Below, one piece after another: positions 1 through 7,731 of a stretch of DNA of 64,000 nt (positions within the stretch are counted from its first letter, which is position 1; each line of letters opens with the position of its first letter). The DNA is taken from assembly GCF_027213785.1 (NCBI RefSeq), contig NZ_JAPWGO010000015.1, forward strand, positions 1 to 64,000. Reading direction: 5' to 3'. Under the pieces are notes generated by a model, which ran no database searches, was not told where the DNA came from, and worked only from the letters and a program-made list of their open reading frames with translations. A program made the position numbers and the translations under genes. The stretch comes from Limimaricola sp. G21655-S1 (GTDB lineage Bacteria > Pseudomonadota > Alphaproteobacteria > Rhodobacterales > Rhodobacteraceae).

Positions 1-92
1 ACCCGGTCGATGGCGCGGCCGAGCCAGCCCGCCTCCGGGATCGGCCCGCCCTCCTCGCGGGGCGGCGTGATGTCGGTATGATCTTCTGTCAC
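1..92 (-). CDS. TRAP transporter small permease (DctQ-like), 5' end only
   Basis: Only about 30 N-terminal codons lie in the window. A GTG start at 92 follows a GAGGG-like ribosome site and reads MTEDHTDITPPREEGG, then a segment ending GWLGRAIDR at the window edge. The call rests mainly on position: it lies directly downstream of a DctP gene on the same strand, where the small four-helix membrane subunit of a TRAP transporter is expected. The membrane segments themselves are outside the window, so the family is inferred. Confidence 0.55.
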   Translation of the reverse strand, partial: MTEDHTDITPPREEGGPIPEAGWLGRAIDR

Positions 93-127
93 TGGCCTTG
101 TCCCTCGTTGAAAGGTGCTTGCGAAGA

Positions 128-150
128 CGCCCGGACCGCGGGCCCGGGCG
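128..150 (-). promoter_or_regulatory. GC-rich intercistronic hairpin between dctP and dctQ
   Basis: Seven-base arms CGCCCGG and CCGGGCG close a 9-base centre that can add two more pairs. It lies after the dctP stop and before the dctQ start, with no T-run. Such hairpins usually protect the 3' end of the upstream message or partly attenuate transcription, letting the binding protein outnumber the permease. The second TRAP operon of this window has the same arrangement. Confidence 0.5.
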
Positions 151-180
151 TTACAGGGATACGGCAGGGCCGCGCCGGCC

Positions 181-1194
181 TTACTCGGCGATCAGGCCGT
201 TCTCGGTCAGGTAGCCGGTCAGCCTGTCATAGACCTTCTGCGCGTTCTCGGAGCGCGAGGCCACTTTCTCCCACTCGCCCATGGCGATCTGGCGGAACTT
301 GGCGCGCTCCTCGTCGGACCAGTCATGCACGGTGATGTCGCCCGATGCCTTGGCCTCTTCGACAGCGGCCTCGTCGGCGGCCTTGAGCGAGGCGACCTGG
401 TTCTGGGCGAACTGCTTCACCGACTCTTCCATGATCTGCTTGAGATCGTCGGGCAGCTCGTCCCACTTGCTCTTGTTCATGGAGACCTCGACGAGCGGCA
501 TTGAGTGGAAGCCGGGATAGACCGGGTGCGGGGCGACGTCGTGCATGCCCTGCGCCTGGTTGGTCGAGAACACGGTGTAATCGGCGGCGTCGATCACGCC
601 CTTGTCGAGCGAGGTGAACACTTCCGAGCCCGGCAGGTTCACCGGCGCCGCGCCGGCGGCGGCGAAGACCTGCTGCACGAGGCCCTCGGGCGCGCGCAGC
701 TTCAGCCCCTTGAGATCCTCGACCCCCTTGAGCGGCACCTTCGAGACGAAGGCCTCGAGGCCCGGCGTGGTGGCGCCGATGAAATGCAGCCCGTAGGGCT
801 CGACCAGCTCGTTCATCAGATCGGCGCCGCCGGCCTCCATGAAGTCGAACATCTGCTGCGGGTCGGACCAGGCGCCGACCGGATTGGCGATCAGGCCGAA
901 GGCCGCGTCCTTGCCCGAGAAATACGAGGTGTCGGTGATGTGGCCGTCGAGGATGCCCGCGGCGATCGCGTCCTGCGTCTCGTTGTGGGCGACGATCGAC
1001 TCGACGGGGAGCATCTCGACCGCGATGCGGCCGTCGGACATCTCCGAGACGCTTTCGGCCCATTCGCTCTGCAGCGCGAAATTGGGGTTGCCCGCCGGGT
1101 CAGAGGACTGGAAGCGGAAGCTGTAATCCTGCGCGATGGCCGCGCCCGACAGCGTCAGCGCGGTCGCGAAGGTGATGGTGAAGGTCTTGGTCAT
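181..1194 (-). CDS. TRAP transporter substrate-binding protein DctP family
   Basis: A 337-residue periplasmic solute receptor of a tripartite ATP-independent transporter. Residues 1-22 form a signal peptide (basic MTK, hydrophobic core, cleavage after AIAQ). The mature chain has the DctP layout, including the central AAGAAPVNLPGSEVFTSLDKG segment region and a C-terminal helical tail. It starts 4 bp inside the end of the gluconokinase gene and is followed by a hairpin and a small permease start. With gluconokinase upstream and a divergent LacI repressor, gluconate or a related aldonate is the likely substrate; that substrate is inferred from context. Confidence 0.88.
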   Translation of the reverse strand: MTKTFTITFATALTLSGAAIAQDYSFRFQSSDPAGNPNFALQSEWAESVSEMSDGRIAVEMLPVESIVAHNETQDAIAAGILDGHITDTSYFSGKDAAFGLIANPVGAWSDPQQMFDFMEAGGADLMNELVEPYGLHFIGATTPGLEAFVSKVPLKGVEDLKGLKLRAPEGLVQQVFAAAGAAPVNLPGSEVFTSLDKGVIDAADYTVFSTNQAQGMHDVAPHPVYPGFHSMPLVEVSMNKSKWDELPDDLKQIMEESVKQFAQNQVASLKAADEAAVEEAKASGDITVHDWSDEERAKFRQIAMGEWEKVASRSENAQKVYDRLTGYLTENGLIAE

Positions 1195-1751
1195 GAGGTC
1201 CTCCTCGGGGTGTGATCCGCCTGCCCGGACCCGTCGGGCCCTCCCTGCAGGCGGGAAGAAAGTTGTGTCAGCGCCATGGCGATGATCTCGTCTGGCGAAG
1301 GCGCCACCGAGACCGCGATGGCGTCCTCGTCGGGGCCCGGCGGCTCCAGCGTCTGCAGCTGGCTGTCGAGCAGCGAGACCGGCATGTAATGCCCCTCGCG
1401 CCGCGACATCCGCTCGCGCAGCAGCGCACGGTCGCCGTCGAGATAGATGATCGGGAACGGGCCGAGATGCGCCCGGAGCCTGTCGCGATAGGCGCGCTTG
1501 AGCGCCGAGCAGGCGACCACGGCGAAGGGCTCGGTCTCGGCCATCGCCTTGGCCACGAGGTCGAGCCAGCCCCAGCGCAACTCGTCGGTCAGCGGCTCGC
1601 CGCGCGCCATGGTCGCGACGTTCTCCTCGGGGTGCAGGTCGTCGGCATCGACATAGACGCCGCCGAGACGGTCGGCGAGACCGCGCGCGATGGTGCTCTT
1701 GCCCGCGCCGCTCACGCCCATCACCAGGATCGGTCCCTGCCGCTCGCTCAT
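1191..1751 (-). CDS. gntK: gluconokinase
   Basis: A 186-residue P-loop kinase phosphorylating D-gluconate to 6-phosphogluconate, the entry to the Entner-Doudoroff or pentose-phosphate route. The Walker A loop GVSGAGKST is at residues 12-20, followed by the typical DADDLHPEENVA and CSALKRAYRDRLR motifs and the REGHYMP segment of GntK. A longer reading with 24 extra residues exists, but the ATG at 1751 has a GGGAGG ribosome site and the extension would run into the operator pair, so the short start is preferred. It overlaps dctP by 4 bp and is the first gene of the operon. Confidence 0.9.
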   Translation of the reverse strand: MSERQGPILVMGVSGAGKSTIARGLADRLGGVYVDADDLHPEENVATMARGEPLTDELRWGWLDLVAKAMAETEPFAVVACSALKRAYRDRLRAHLGPFPIIYLDGDRALLRERMSRREGHYMPVSLLDSQLQTLEPPGPDEDAIAVSVAPSPDEIIAMALTQLSSRLQGGPDGSGQADHTPRRTS

Positions 1752-1787
1752 GCCGCCTCCCTTGTCGCAGCCGCTCCCTACGGCTAG

Positions 1788-1823
1788 AATGACAGCGCTG
1801 TCATTAGATGACAGCGCTGTCAT
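1788..1823. promoter_or_regulatory. twin LacI-type operators in the gntK/lacI divergent promoter
   Basis: Two perfect copies of the 16-bp palindrome ATGACAGCGCTGTCAT lie at 1789-1804 and 1808-1823, with centres 19 bp apart (about two helical turns). AGCGCT-centred palindromes are typical of LacI/GalR repressors. The pair sits between the divergent gluconokinase and repressor genes, so one repressor probably controls both directions. Confidence 0.85.
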
Positions 1824-1840
1824 GCGTCAAGGGGGGATCA

Positions 1841-2872
1841 ATGGCAAAACGGGTGACACTGGCTGAGGTGGCGGCCCGGGCCGGCGTTTCGCCGATCACG
1901 GTGAGCCGGGCCCTGCGGCGTCCGGACACGGTGCAAGCCGAGACGCGGGCGCGGATCGACGCGGCGGTGGCCGAGTTGGGCTACGTGCCGGACCCGGCGG
2001 CGCGGGCCCTCGCCACCGGCCGCGCCGACGTGATCGGGGTGCTGATCCCCTCGGTCACCAACGCCGTGTTCACCGACGTGCTTTCGGGCATCTATGACGG
2101 GCTCGCCGACAGCCGCTTCGACGTGCAATACGCGATCACCCGCTACGACCCGGGCACCGAGGAAAAGCTGATTGGTGTGTTCCTGCGCCAGCGCCCCGCC
2201 GGGCTGATCATCTCGGGCATAGACCAGACCGATGCGGCGCGGCGGCTTCTCGACCGCGCCACCTGCCCGGTCGTGCAGGTGATGGAAACCGGCCCCGACC
2301 CGGTCGACATGATGGTCGGCTTTTCGCATCACGACGCGGCGGCGGCGGCGACGCGCCACCTGTTGGACCGCGGCTATCGCCGGCCCGGCTTTCTCGGTGC
2401 CCGGATGGACCCGCGCACGCGGCGTCGCTTCGCGGGGTTTCGCGCCGAGGCCGAGGCGCATGGCGTGTTCGATCCCGACCGGGTCGAGACCACCGAGGTG
2501 CCATCGAGCGTCGGCGGCGGCGCGAAACTGCTGCGCGCGCTTCTGGCGCGCCACCCCGAGACCGACGCGGTGTTTTGCAACAATGACGACCTCGCGCTCG
2601 GCGCACTGTTCGAGGCGATGCGCATGGGGATCCCGGTGCCCGGGCAACTCGGCATCTGCGGCTTCAACGATCTCGAGATGATGCGCGCCGCCGAGCCGTC
2701 GCTCTCCTCGGTGCGCACCCACCGCTTCGAGATGGGCGCGCGGGCGGTCGAGATGATCCGCGCCCGGCTCGACGGCCGCGACCCCGGCCCCGCCATCATC
2801 GACCTCGAGGCCGAGATACTGGCAAGGCGCAGCACGGAAGGCCCGACCGGCAACCGGCCGGTCGAGACTTAG
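1841..2872 (+). CDS. LacI-family transcriptional repressor (gluconate operon, GntR-like)
   Basis: A 343-residue LacI/GalR repressor. Residues 2-50 are the helix-turn-helix and hinge region (VTLAEVAARAGVSPITVSRA), followed by a periplasmic-binding-protein-like effector domain with DVIGVLIPSVTNAVF and the C-terminal CGFNDLEMMRA motif. The ATG at 1841 follows a GGGGGG ribosome site; an upstream ATG at 1808 lies inside the operator and is less likely. Divergent to gntK-dctPQ. It probably represses its own gene and the gluconate operon through the twin palindromes, with gluconate or a phosphorylated form as inducer (inferred). Confidence 0.88.
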   Translation: MAKRVTLAEVAARAGVSPITVSRALRRPDTVQAETRARIDAAVAELGYVPDPAARALATGRADVIGVLIPSVTNAVFTDVLSGIYDGLADSRFDVQYAITRYDPGTEEKLIGVFLRQRPAGLIISGIDQTDAARRLLDRATCPVVQVMETGPDPVDMMVGFSHHDAAAAATRHLLDRGYRRPGFLGARMDPRTRRRFAGFRAEAEAHGVFDPDRVETTEVPSSVGGGAKLLRALLARHPETDAVFCNNDDLALGALFEAMRMGIPVPGQLGICGFNDLEMMRAAEPSLSSVRTHRFEMGARAVEMIRARLDGRDPGPAIIDLEAEILARRSTEGPTGNRPVET

Positions 2873-2990
2873 AAGCCGGCTCGAAGACCGGCCCCGAAAA
2901 AGCAGGGCAGCTCAACCGCAAGCAGATCGCATCTTTCCGCTGGCCGTGCCGCCCCGGCCTCTGCCAGTCTGCGGAGCGGAGGCGTCGGTC

Positions 2991-4610
2991 ATGGCGGTTG
3001 CGGACTACATCATCATCGGCGCGGGCTCGGCGGGCTGCGTGCTGGCGGAGCGGCTGAGCGCCTCGGGCCGATACAGCGTGCTGGTGCTCGAGGCCGGGCC
3101 GCGCGACCGGTCGCCCTGGGTGCGGCTGCCGCTCGGCTACGGCAAGACCTTCTTCCATCCCCGGCTCAACTGGCGCTATCGCAGCGCTCCCGATCCCGGC
3201 CTGAACGGGCGCAGCGATTACTGGCCGCGCGGCCGGGTGGTCGGCGGATCGAGCTCGATCAACGCGCTGATCTGGGCCCGGGGCCTGCCGCATGATTTCG
3301 ACGACTGGGCGGCGGAGGGTGCCGATGGCTGGGACTGGCACGCCACCCGCCGCGCCTTCGAGGCCATGGAAACCCGCGTCGCCGCCGATGGCAGCCGCGA
3401 CGGCAGCGGGCCGCTGCATGTACAGGACGTCTCGGACCAGATCCACCCGGTCACCCGCCATTTCTTCGAGGGCGTAGCGCAGGCCGGGCTGCCCGCCTGC
3501 CCCGATTGCAACGGCGCCCGCTTCGAAGGCGCCACGACCTATCGCATCACCACCCGGTCCGGCCTGCGGCACTCGGCCGCCCGCGCCTATCTCGCCCCGG
3601 CGCTGCGGCGCCCCAACGTGTCGCTGCGCACCGGCGTCACCGTCACGCGGATCGGCTTTGAGGGTCGCCGTGCCGCCACGGTGGAGCTGCGGATCGGCGG
3701 CCGGGTCGAGACCTTGCGCGCCGGGCGCGAGATCCTGCTCTGCGCCGGCGCCGTCACCTCGCCCCGGCTCCTGCAGCTCTCGGGCATCGGCCCGGCCGAG
3801 CTGCTGCGCGCGCACGGGATCGAGGTACTGGCGGACGCGCCGCATGTCGGTGGCCAGCTTCAGGACCATCTCGCGGTCAATTACTACTTCAAGGCCAATG
3901 AGCCGACGCTCAACGATCAGCTGCGTCCGTTCTGGGGCAAGGCCCGGGCCGCGATGCGCTACGCGCTGAGCCGTCGCGGGCCGCTGGCGCTTTCGGTCAA
4001 TCAATGCGGCGGCTTCTTTCGCGGCGCGCCCGAGAGCCCGCGGCCCGATCAGCAGATCTACTTCAACCCGGTGAGCTACAGCACCACGCCCGCCGGGCGC
4101 CGCGATCTCGTCCGTCCCGATCCGTTTCCCGGCTTCATCATCGGCTTTCAGCCCGCTCGCCCGACAAGCCGCGGCCGGATCGACATCTCCTCGGCCGATC
4201 CGCTGGCCCCGCCGGATATCCGCCCCAACTCTCTGGCGACCGAGACGGACCGGGCGACCGTGATCGCCGGCGGACTGCTGTGTCGCCGGATCATGCGCAG
4301 CCCCGCGCTCACCGCCCTAGTTGAGAGCGCCGTCGGTCCCGACCTGCGCGCGCTCGACGGCGCGGCGATCCTCGACGATTTCCGCGATCGCTGCGGCACC
4401 GTCTTTCACCCTGTCGGCACTTGTCGCATGGGCGCCGACCCGCGCCGCTCGGTGGTCGATTCCCGGCTGAGGCTGCATGGCTTCGACGGGCTGCGGGTGG
4501 TGGATGCCTCGGTCTTTCCCAGCATCACTTCCGGCAATACCAATGCGCCGACGATGATGGTGGCACATCGCGTCGCCGAGATGATCCTCGACGACGCCGG
4601 GATCTCCTGA
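2991..4610 (+). CDS. GMC-family FAD oxidoreductase (choline dehydrogenase-like)
   Basis: A 539-residue glucose-methanol-choline oxidoreductase. The dinucleotide fold IIIGAGSAGCVLAERL is at residues 7-22, the GMC signature GRVVGGSSSINALIWARG at 81-98, and the C-terminal catalytic region contains HPVGTCRMG and SGNTNAPTMM. These enzymes oxidise alcohols, polyols or sugars with bound FAD; choline dehydrogenase itself is only one member and no betaine genes are adjacent. The ATG at 2991 with GGAGG eight bases upstream is chosen over an upstream start. Convergent with the next gene, 7 bp apart. Substrate unknown; a sugar or sugar acid would fit the setting. Confidence 0.85.
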   Translation: MAVADYIIIGAGSAGCVLAERLSASGRYSVLVLEAGPRDRSPWVRLPLGYGKTFFHPRLNWRYRSAPDPGLNGRSDYWPRGRVVGGSSSINALIWARGLPHDFDDWAAEGADGWDWHATRRAFEAMETRVAADGSRDGSGPLHVQDVSDQIHPVTRHFFEGVAQAGLPACPDCNGARFEGATTYRITTRSGLRHSAARAYLAPALRRPNVSLRTGVTVTRIGFEGRRAATVELRIGGRVETLRAGREILLCAGAVTSPRLLQLSGIGPAELLRAHGIEVLADAPHVGGQLQDHLAVNYYFKANEPTLNDQLRPFWGKARAAMRYALSRRGPLALSVNQCGGFFRGAPESPRPDQQIYFNPVSYSTTPAGRRDLVRPDPFPGFIIGFQPARPTSRGRIDISSADPLAPPDIRPNSLATETDRATVIAGGLLCRRIMRSPALTALVESAVGPDLRALDGAAILDDFRDRCGTVFHPVGTCRMGADPRRSVVDSRLRLHGFDGLRVVDASVFPSITSGNTNAPTMMVAHRVAEMILDDAGIS

Positions 4611-4617
4611 TCCGCGC

Positions 4618-5850
4618 TCAGCCCCTCAAAGCGGGCGCGCCGCCTTCGAACAGGTTGCCGTTCACGTAGTCGCAGGGCGCCTCGCTCATCTCGAGATGCA
4701 GCCCGCTGCCTTCATAGAGATGGGCGCGGGCGAGGTTTTCGTCCACCTCGATGCCGAGCCCCGGGGCCTGCGGCGCGGCGACGAACCCCTCATCGACCCG
4801 GATCGTGCCCCGGATCAACCCGTCATGGAACGGCGTCTCGATGGTCTCGGCCATCAGCAGGTTGGGGATCGATGCCGCGAGATGGATGTTGGCGGCCCAT
4901 TCCACCGGCCCGGCATAGAGATGCGGTGCGATCTGCGCGTTGAAGCTCTCGGCCAGGGCGGCGAGTTTGCGCGCCTCCCAGATGCCGCCGGCGCGCCCGA
5001 GCGCCGGTTGCAGGATCTGCGCCCCGCCGGTCCGCAGCAGCGGCGCGAATTCGGCGCGGGTGGCAAGCCTCTCGCCGGTCGCCACGGGCAGGCCGGTCGC
5101 CCGCGCCACCTCCACGAAGTCGAGCGGGTTGTCGGGCGGGATCGGCTCCTCGAACCAGAGCGGATCGAACGGTGCGATCGCCCGGCCGAGCCGGATCGCG
5201 CCGGCGGTGGTGAACTGCCCATGCGTGCCGAAGAGCAGGTCGGCGCGGTCGCCCACCGCCGCGCGGATCGCCCGGCAGAACGCGACCGAGCGGCTGATGT
5301 CGCTCATCGCGGGCTGGTGGCCGCCTCGGATCGTGTAGGGACCGGCCGGGTCGAACTTCACCGCCGTGTAGCCGCGCGCAACGGCCTCGGCCGCGGCCTC
5401 GGCGGCCATGTCCGCGTCGATCCAGAAGCCGGGCAGGGGGTGGTGCTCCGAAGGGTAGAGATAGGTATAGGCGCGCACGCGCTCGTTCATCAGGCCGCCC
5501 ATGAGCGCCCAGACCGGGCGGTCGCGCGCCTTGCCGAGAATGTCCCAGCAGGCGATCTCGAGGCCCGAGAACGCGCCCATCACCGTCGGGTCGGGCCGCT
5601 GGGTGAAGCCCGAGGAATAGGCGCGGCGGAACATCAGCTCAATGTTCTCGACGCTCTCGCCCTCCATGTGACGCTCGAACACGTCGCGGATCACCGCCTC
5701 CATCGCGCGGGGCCCGACCGCGGCAGCGTAGCATTCGCCCCATCCGGTGATGCCGTCATCACTGGTGAGCTTGACGAGGATCCAGTAGCGCCCGCCCCAG
5801 CCCGGGGCCGGTGGCGCGACGATCAGGATCTCGAGGTCTTGCAATCGCAT
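4618..5850 (-). CDS. mandelate racemase/muconate lactonizing enzyme family protein (sugar-acid dehydratase or cycloisomerase)
   Basis: A 410-residue enolase-superfamily enzyme. The capping domain occupies roughly residues 1-125 and the barrel follows. The K-x-D motif VKFDP is at 164-168, FEEP at 233-236 and the GER turn at 259-261, with a late QIAPHLYAGP segment. Where many relatives have D-x-H-G, this protein reads GTHG (208-211), so the histidine is kept but the aspartate ligand is glycine. Likely acts on an aldonate, aldarate or aldarolactone. The ATG at 5850 has a GAGGAGA ribosome site; a longer reading is not supported. Confidence 0.78.
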   Translation of the reverse strand: MRLQDLEILIVAPPAPGWGGRYWILVKLTSDDGITGWGECYAAAVGPRAMEAVIRDVFERHMEGESVENIELMFRRAYSSGFTQRPDPTVMGAFSGLEIACWDILGKARDRPVWALMGGLMNERVRAYTYLYPSEHHPLPGFWIDADMAAEAAAEAVARGYTAVKFDPAGPYTIRGGHQPAMSDISRSVAFCRAIRAAVGDRADLLFGTHGQFTTAGAIRLGRAIAPFDPLWFEEPIPPDNPLDFVEVARATGLPVATGERLATRAEFAPLLRTGGAQILQPALGRAGGIWEARKLAALAESFNAQIAPHLYAGPVEWAANIHLAASIPNLLMAETIETPFHDGLIRGTIRVDEGFVAAPQAPGLGIEVDENLARAHLYEGSGLHLEMSEAPCDYVNGNLFEGGAPALRG

Positions 5851-5934
5851 CGGCGGTCTCCTCGTTCCAGCAGCTAGGAAAAGGACAGCAGGCGGGCGGC
5901 GGCCTGTCCAGCCCCGGCATGGGCGGAGTGACCG

Positions 5935-5950
5935 ATTGCCAATTGGCAAT
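5935..5950. promoter_or_regulatory. parS-like palindrome, copy 1
   Basis: Perfect 16-bp palindrome ATTGCCAATTGGCAAT between the MR/MLE gene and the replication initiator. The same core occurs at 6031-6052 and, with a changed centre, at 9901-9924 and 24426-24439. Its recurrence around rep-parA-parB makes a ParB-bound centromere the simplest reading. Confidence 0.6.
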
Positions 5951-6030
5951 TCGGTATTTCCATAATGGTATCAGATACTTGACTTGAGAGCACCGATGCA
6001 GGCGGGGCAGGGCGCAGCCTCAGTTCCAAC

Positions 6031-6052
6031 CCGATTGCCAATTGGCAATCGG
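6031..6052. promoter_or_regulatory. parS-like palindrome, copy 2
   Basis: A perfect 22-bp palindrome centred on ATTGCCAATTGGCAAT, extended by CCG and CGG, 17 bp beyond the end of the replication initiator gene. Its centre lies 99 bp from that of copy 1. It is the longest perfect member of the set and a probable ParB-binding centromere. Confidence 0.65.
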
Positions 6053-6068
6053 CCCCGAAGGCGCCCGA

Positions 6069-7118
6069 TCAGATCGGGTTCGCCTCGGCATATTTGCGGA
6101 AGAAAGCGAGGAAGGCGCGGTCGGGATCCTCGGCCGGGGACTTGCCCTTCGACCATTCGCGCCACTGGCCCTCGATGTTGTAGATGTCGTAGCCGGGAAA
6201 GCGCAGCCGCGCCGTCTCGTAGGTCTCGGTGCGCAGCGCCTCGCCCTGCCGGTCGAGCCAAGCCGGGCGCGGCCGCGGCGGGGTCTGGCCCGGGATCGTG
6301 GTCGTGCCGCCCTGCCCGCGCGCCTCCTCGGCGGCCCGCGCCCGGCGGCCGGTGCTGGCGAAGCTCAGGCTGCGCTCGGCCTTGTCGGTGGCGTCGCCAT
6401 CCTTGCGCCACCAGCGCAGCTCCACATGGGTCACGCTGCGCCCGGTCTTGATCGGCGCGATCTCGACCATGTAGTCCGACAGCGCGCAGACCTCGGCCAC
6501 CGCCGGATCGATCGCCCGCAGCCGCAGGTTCGACCAGGAGGTCAGCTTGCCCTTGGGCACGCCGAGCACGGCGCGGATGCCGTCGAGCGTGAAGGTCTCG
6601 GAGGATTTCCAGCGCAGGTTGCCGCGCTTCTGCACCATCTCGTAGAGCGTCAGCGCGTATTTCGACGACAGCGCGAACATCACCTCGCGCTGCAGCCGCG
6701 CGAAGACGGTGGAGTTGGTGATCACCTTGCGCAGCCGCGCCGGGATCTCGTATTCGAACAGCCCGTCGCTGCGCGCCATCTCGACGTTGCCACCGAGGAG
6801 CTGCACCCGCTCTACCGCCGGTTTGCCGTCCCAGATCACCTCCATCTTGACGATCGCGCTCATCAGCCGCTCGATCGAGTCGCCGATCCGATCGTTGGAA
6901 TTGTGGTTGCCCCTGAGGTCGGACTTGGCGATCACATGCATCACCGGCTTGTCGATCGCCTCCCAGGCATTCTCCAGGAGCTGGTTGTAGATCCGGCGGT
7001 CGGCGAGGGTGAGCGGCGTCACCTCGATCAGGTCGACCAGCTCGCCCGGCTTGATCAACGTCTCGGGCGTGGGCCGCGCGTCGACCGTGCGGTAGGAGGG
7101 TTGGGGCAGCTTTGCCAT
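6069..7118 (-). CDS. plasmid replication initiator, Rep_3 family (RepB-type)
   Basis: A 349-residue initiator of the Rep_3 superfamily. It has the double winged-helix layout: an N-terminal domain with TLADRRIYNQLLENAW and SNDRIGDSIERLMSAIVKM, then SSKYALTLYEMVQKRG and FTLDGIRAVLGVPKGK in the second domain. The C-terminal 80 residues are basic, then Pro/Arg-rich. Such proteins bind iterons, melt the origin and recruit the host replisome. It is read away from an iteron array and from divergent parA-parB. The ATG at 7118 has only a weak ribosome site (GGCGG), common for limiting Rep synthesis. Confidence 0.88.
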   Translation of the reverse strand: MAKLPQPSYRTVDARPTPETLIKPGELVDLIEVTPLTLADRRIYNQLLENAWEAIDKPVMHVIAKSDLRGNHNSNDRIGDSIERLMSAIVKMEVIWDGKPAVERVQLLGGNVEMARSDGLFEYEIPARLRKVITNSTVFARLQREVMFALSSKYALTLYEMVQKRGNLRWKSSETFTLDGIRAVLGVPKGKLTSWSNLRLRAIDPAVAEVCALSDYMVEIAPIKTGRSVTHVELRWWRKDGDATDKAERSLSFASTGRRARAAEEARGQGGTTTIPGQTPPRPRPAWLDRQGEALRTETYETARLRFPGYDIYNIEGQWREWSKGKSPAEDPDRAFLAFFRKYAEANPI

Positions 7119-7150
7119 GTCGTGACCGCCAATGCGCGTTACCTGTTGCG

Positions 7151-7182
7151 CATACTTTTGTATGGGCGGCGATGTAAGTCAA
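7151..7182 (-). promoter_or_regulatory. candidate rep promoter and operator
   Basis: On the minus strand a TTGACT hexamer (7182-7177) lies upstream of an inverted repeat CATAC-TTTT-GTATG (7151-7164) that covers the expected -10 area. The start codon is 33 bp further on. An inverted repeat over the promoter is the usual autorepression site of Rep_3 initiators. Promoter assignment is by eye only. Confidence 0.4.
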
Positions 7183-7309
7183 TCGACAGCGGTCGCGGGG
7201 AGGGCCCACCCGATAAGTAAGGTTTAAGTCGGCGACGCGTCGCGGTGGCGATTCGCATCCCCCTGCAAAACAGGGCTTTGCGAGAGGGGTGATTCCTGCA
7301 ATCCCGGCC

Positions 7310-7419
7310 CACCCCAAAGGTAAGAGTTCGGCACCCGATAGGTATCGCCAGCCATCCCGATACGTATCGCCAACCCACCCAATATGTTGCGCCAATCGTC
7401 CCGAAAGGTAAGCGATACA
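7310..7419. repeat. five tandem 22-bp iterons, replication origin (oriV)
   Basis: Five units repeat with exactly 22-bp spacing; their CCC anchors begin at 7312, 7334, 7356, 7378 and 7400. The shared core is approximately CACCCGATAGGTATCGCCA, best kept in units 2 and 3 and partly degenerate in units 1, 4 and 5. An isolated further copy (CCCGATAAGTAA) lies at 7209-7220, nearer rep and out of phase. A helically phased array next to a Rep_3 gene is the standard iteron origin. No long A+T-rich tract is obvious beside it. Confidence 0.8.
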
Positions 7420-7531
7420 GGCGCTTCGCGCAGTGAAACAAGGGCCCCGCGCGGCATGAACAGAGAACCCTAGAATCCAGAACAGGGGGTATTCGGATTC
7501 GGATTTCGGGGTTTTGGGCGCCCCGCGGCGG

Positions 7532-7654
7532 CGATTTGCTACAAATCGGGATGGGGGAGGGGGCCGAGGTGCCGCGAAATCCGAACCGGGCGGCTCTTTG
7601 GGTCCGAGTGCGGTATTTGCGCCACGCCCCGGGCAGGTTCGGTTTTCGTGGCAC
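7532..7654. repeat. inverted repeats in the parA upstream region
   Basis: Two dyads lie between the iterons and parA. One is a tight hairpin, CGATTTG-CTA-CAAATCG, at 7532-7548. The other has 19-bp arms at 7569-7587 and 7636-7654 that match at 17 of 19 positions when one is reverse-complemented (GTGCCGCGAAATCCGAACC against GTGCCACGAAAACCGAACC). They are placed as operators for ParA autoregulation, or as an incompatibility determinant. Function is inferred from position. Confidence 0.55.
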
Positions 7655-7731
7655 CGCCCCGCGGATAGCGCACTTTACCTCCGTGCCGCGCCACCGCATC
7701 TTGGAGGCCGAACGCAGGCAAGGATATCGCT

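Noticed and set aside
2796-4004. A 402-codon minus-strand frame over the GMC oxidoreductase gene
   Set aside because: Plus-strand protein has full GMC motifs; the opposite frame is compositional shadow.
7471-7520. Short direct repeats (TTCGGATTCGGATTTCGG) near the origin
   Set aside because: Too short and irregular to separate from low-complexity sequence; not part of the 22-bp iteron phase.
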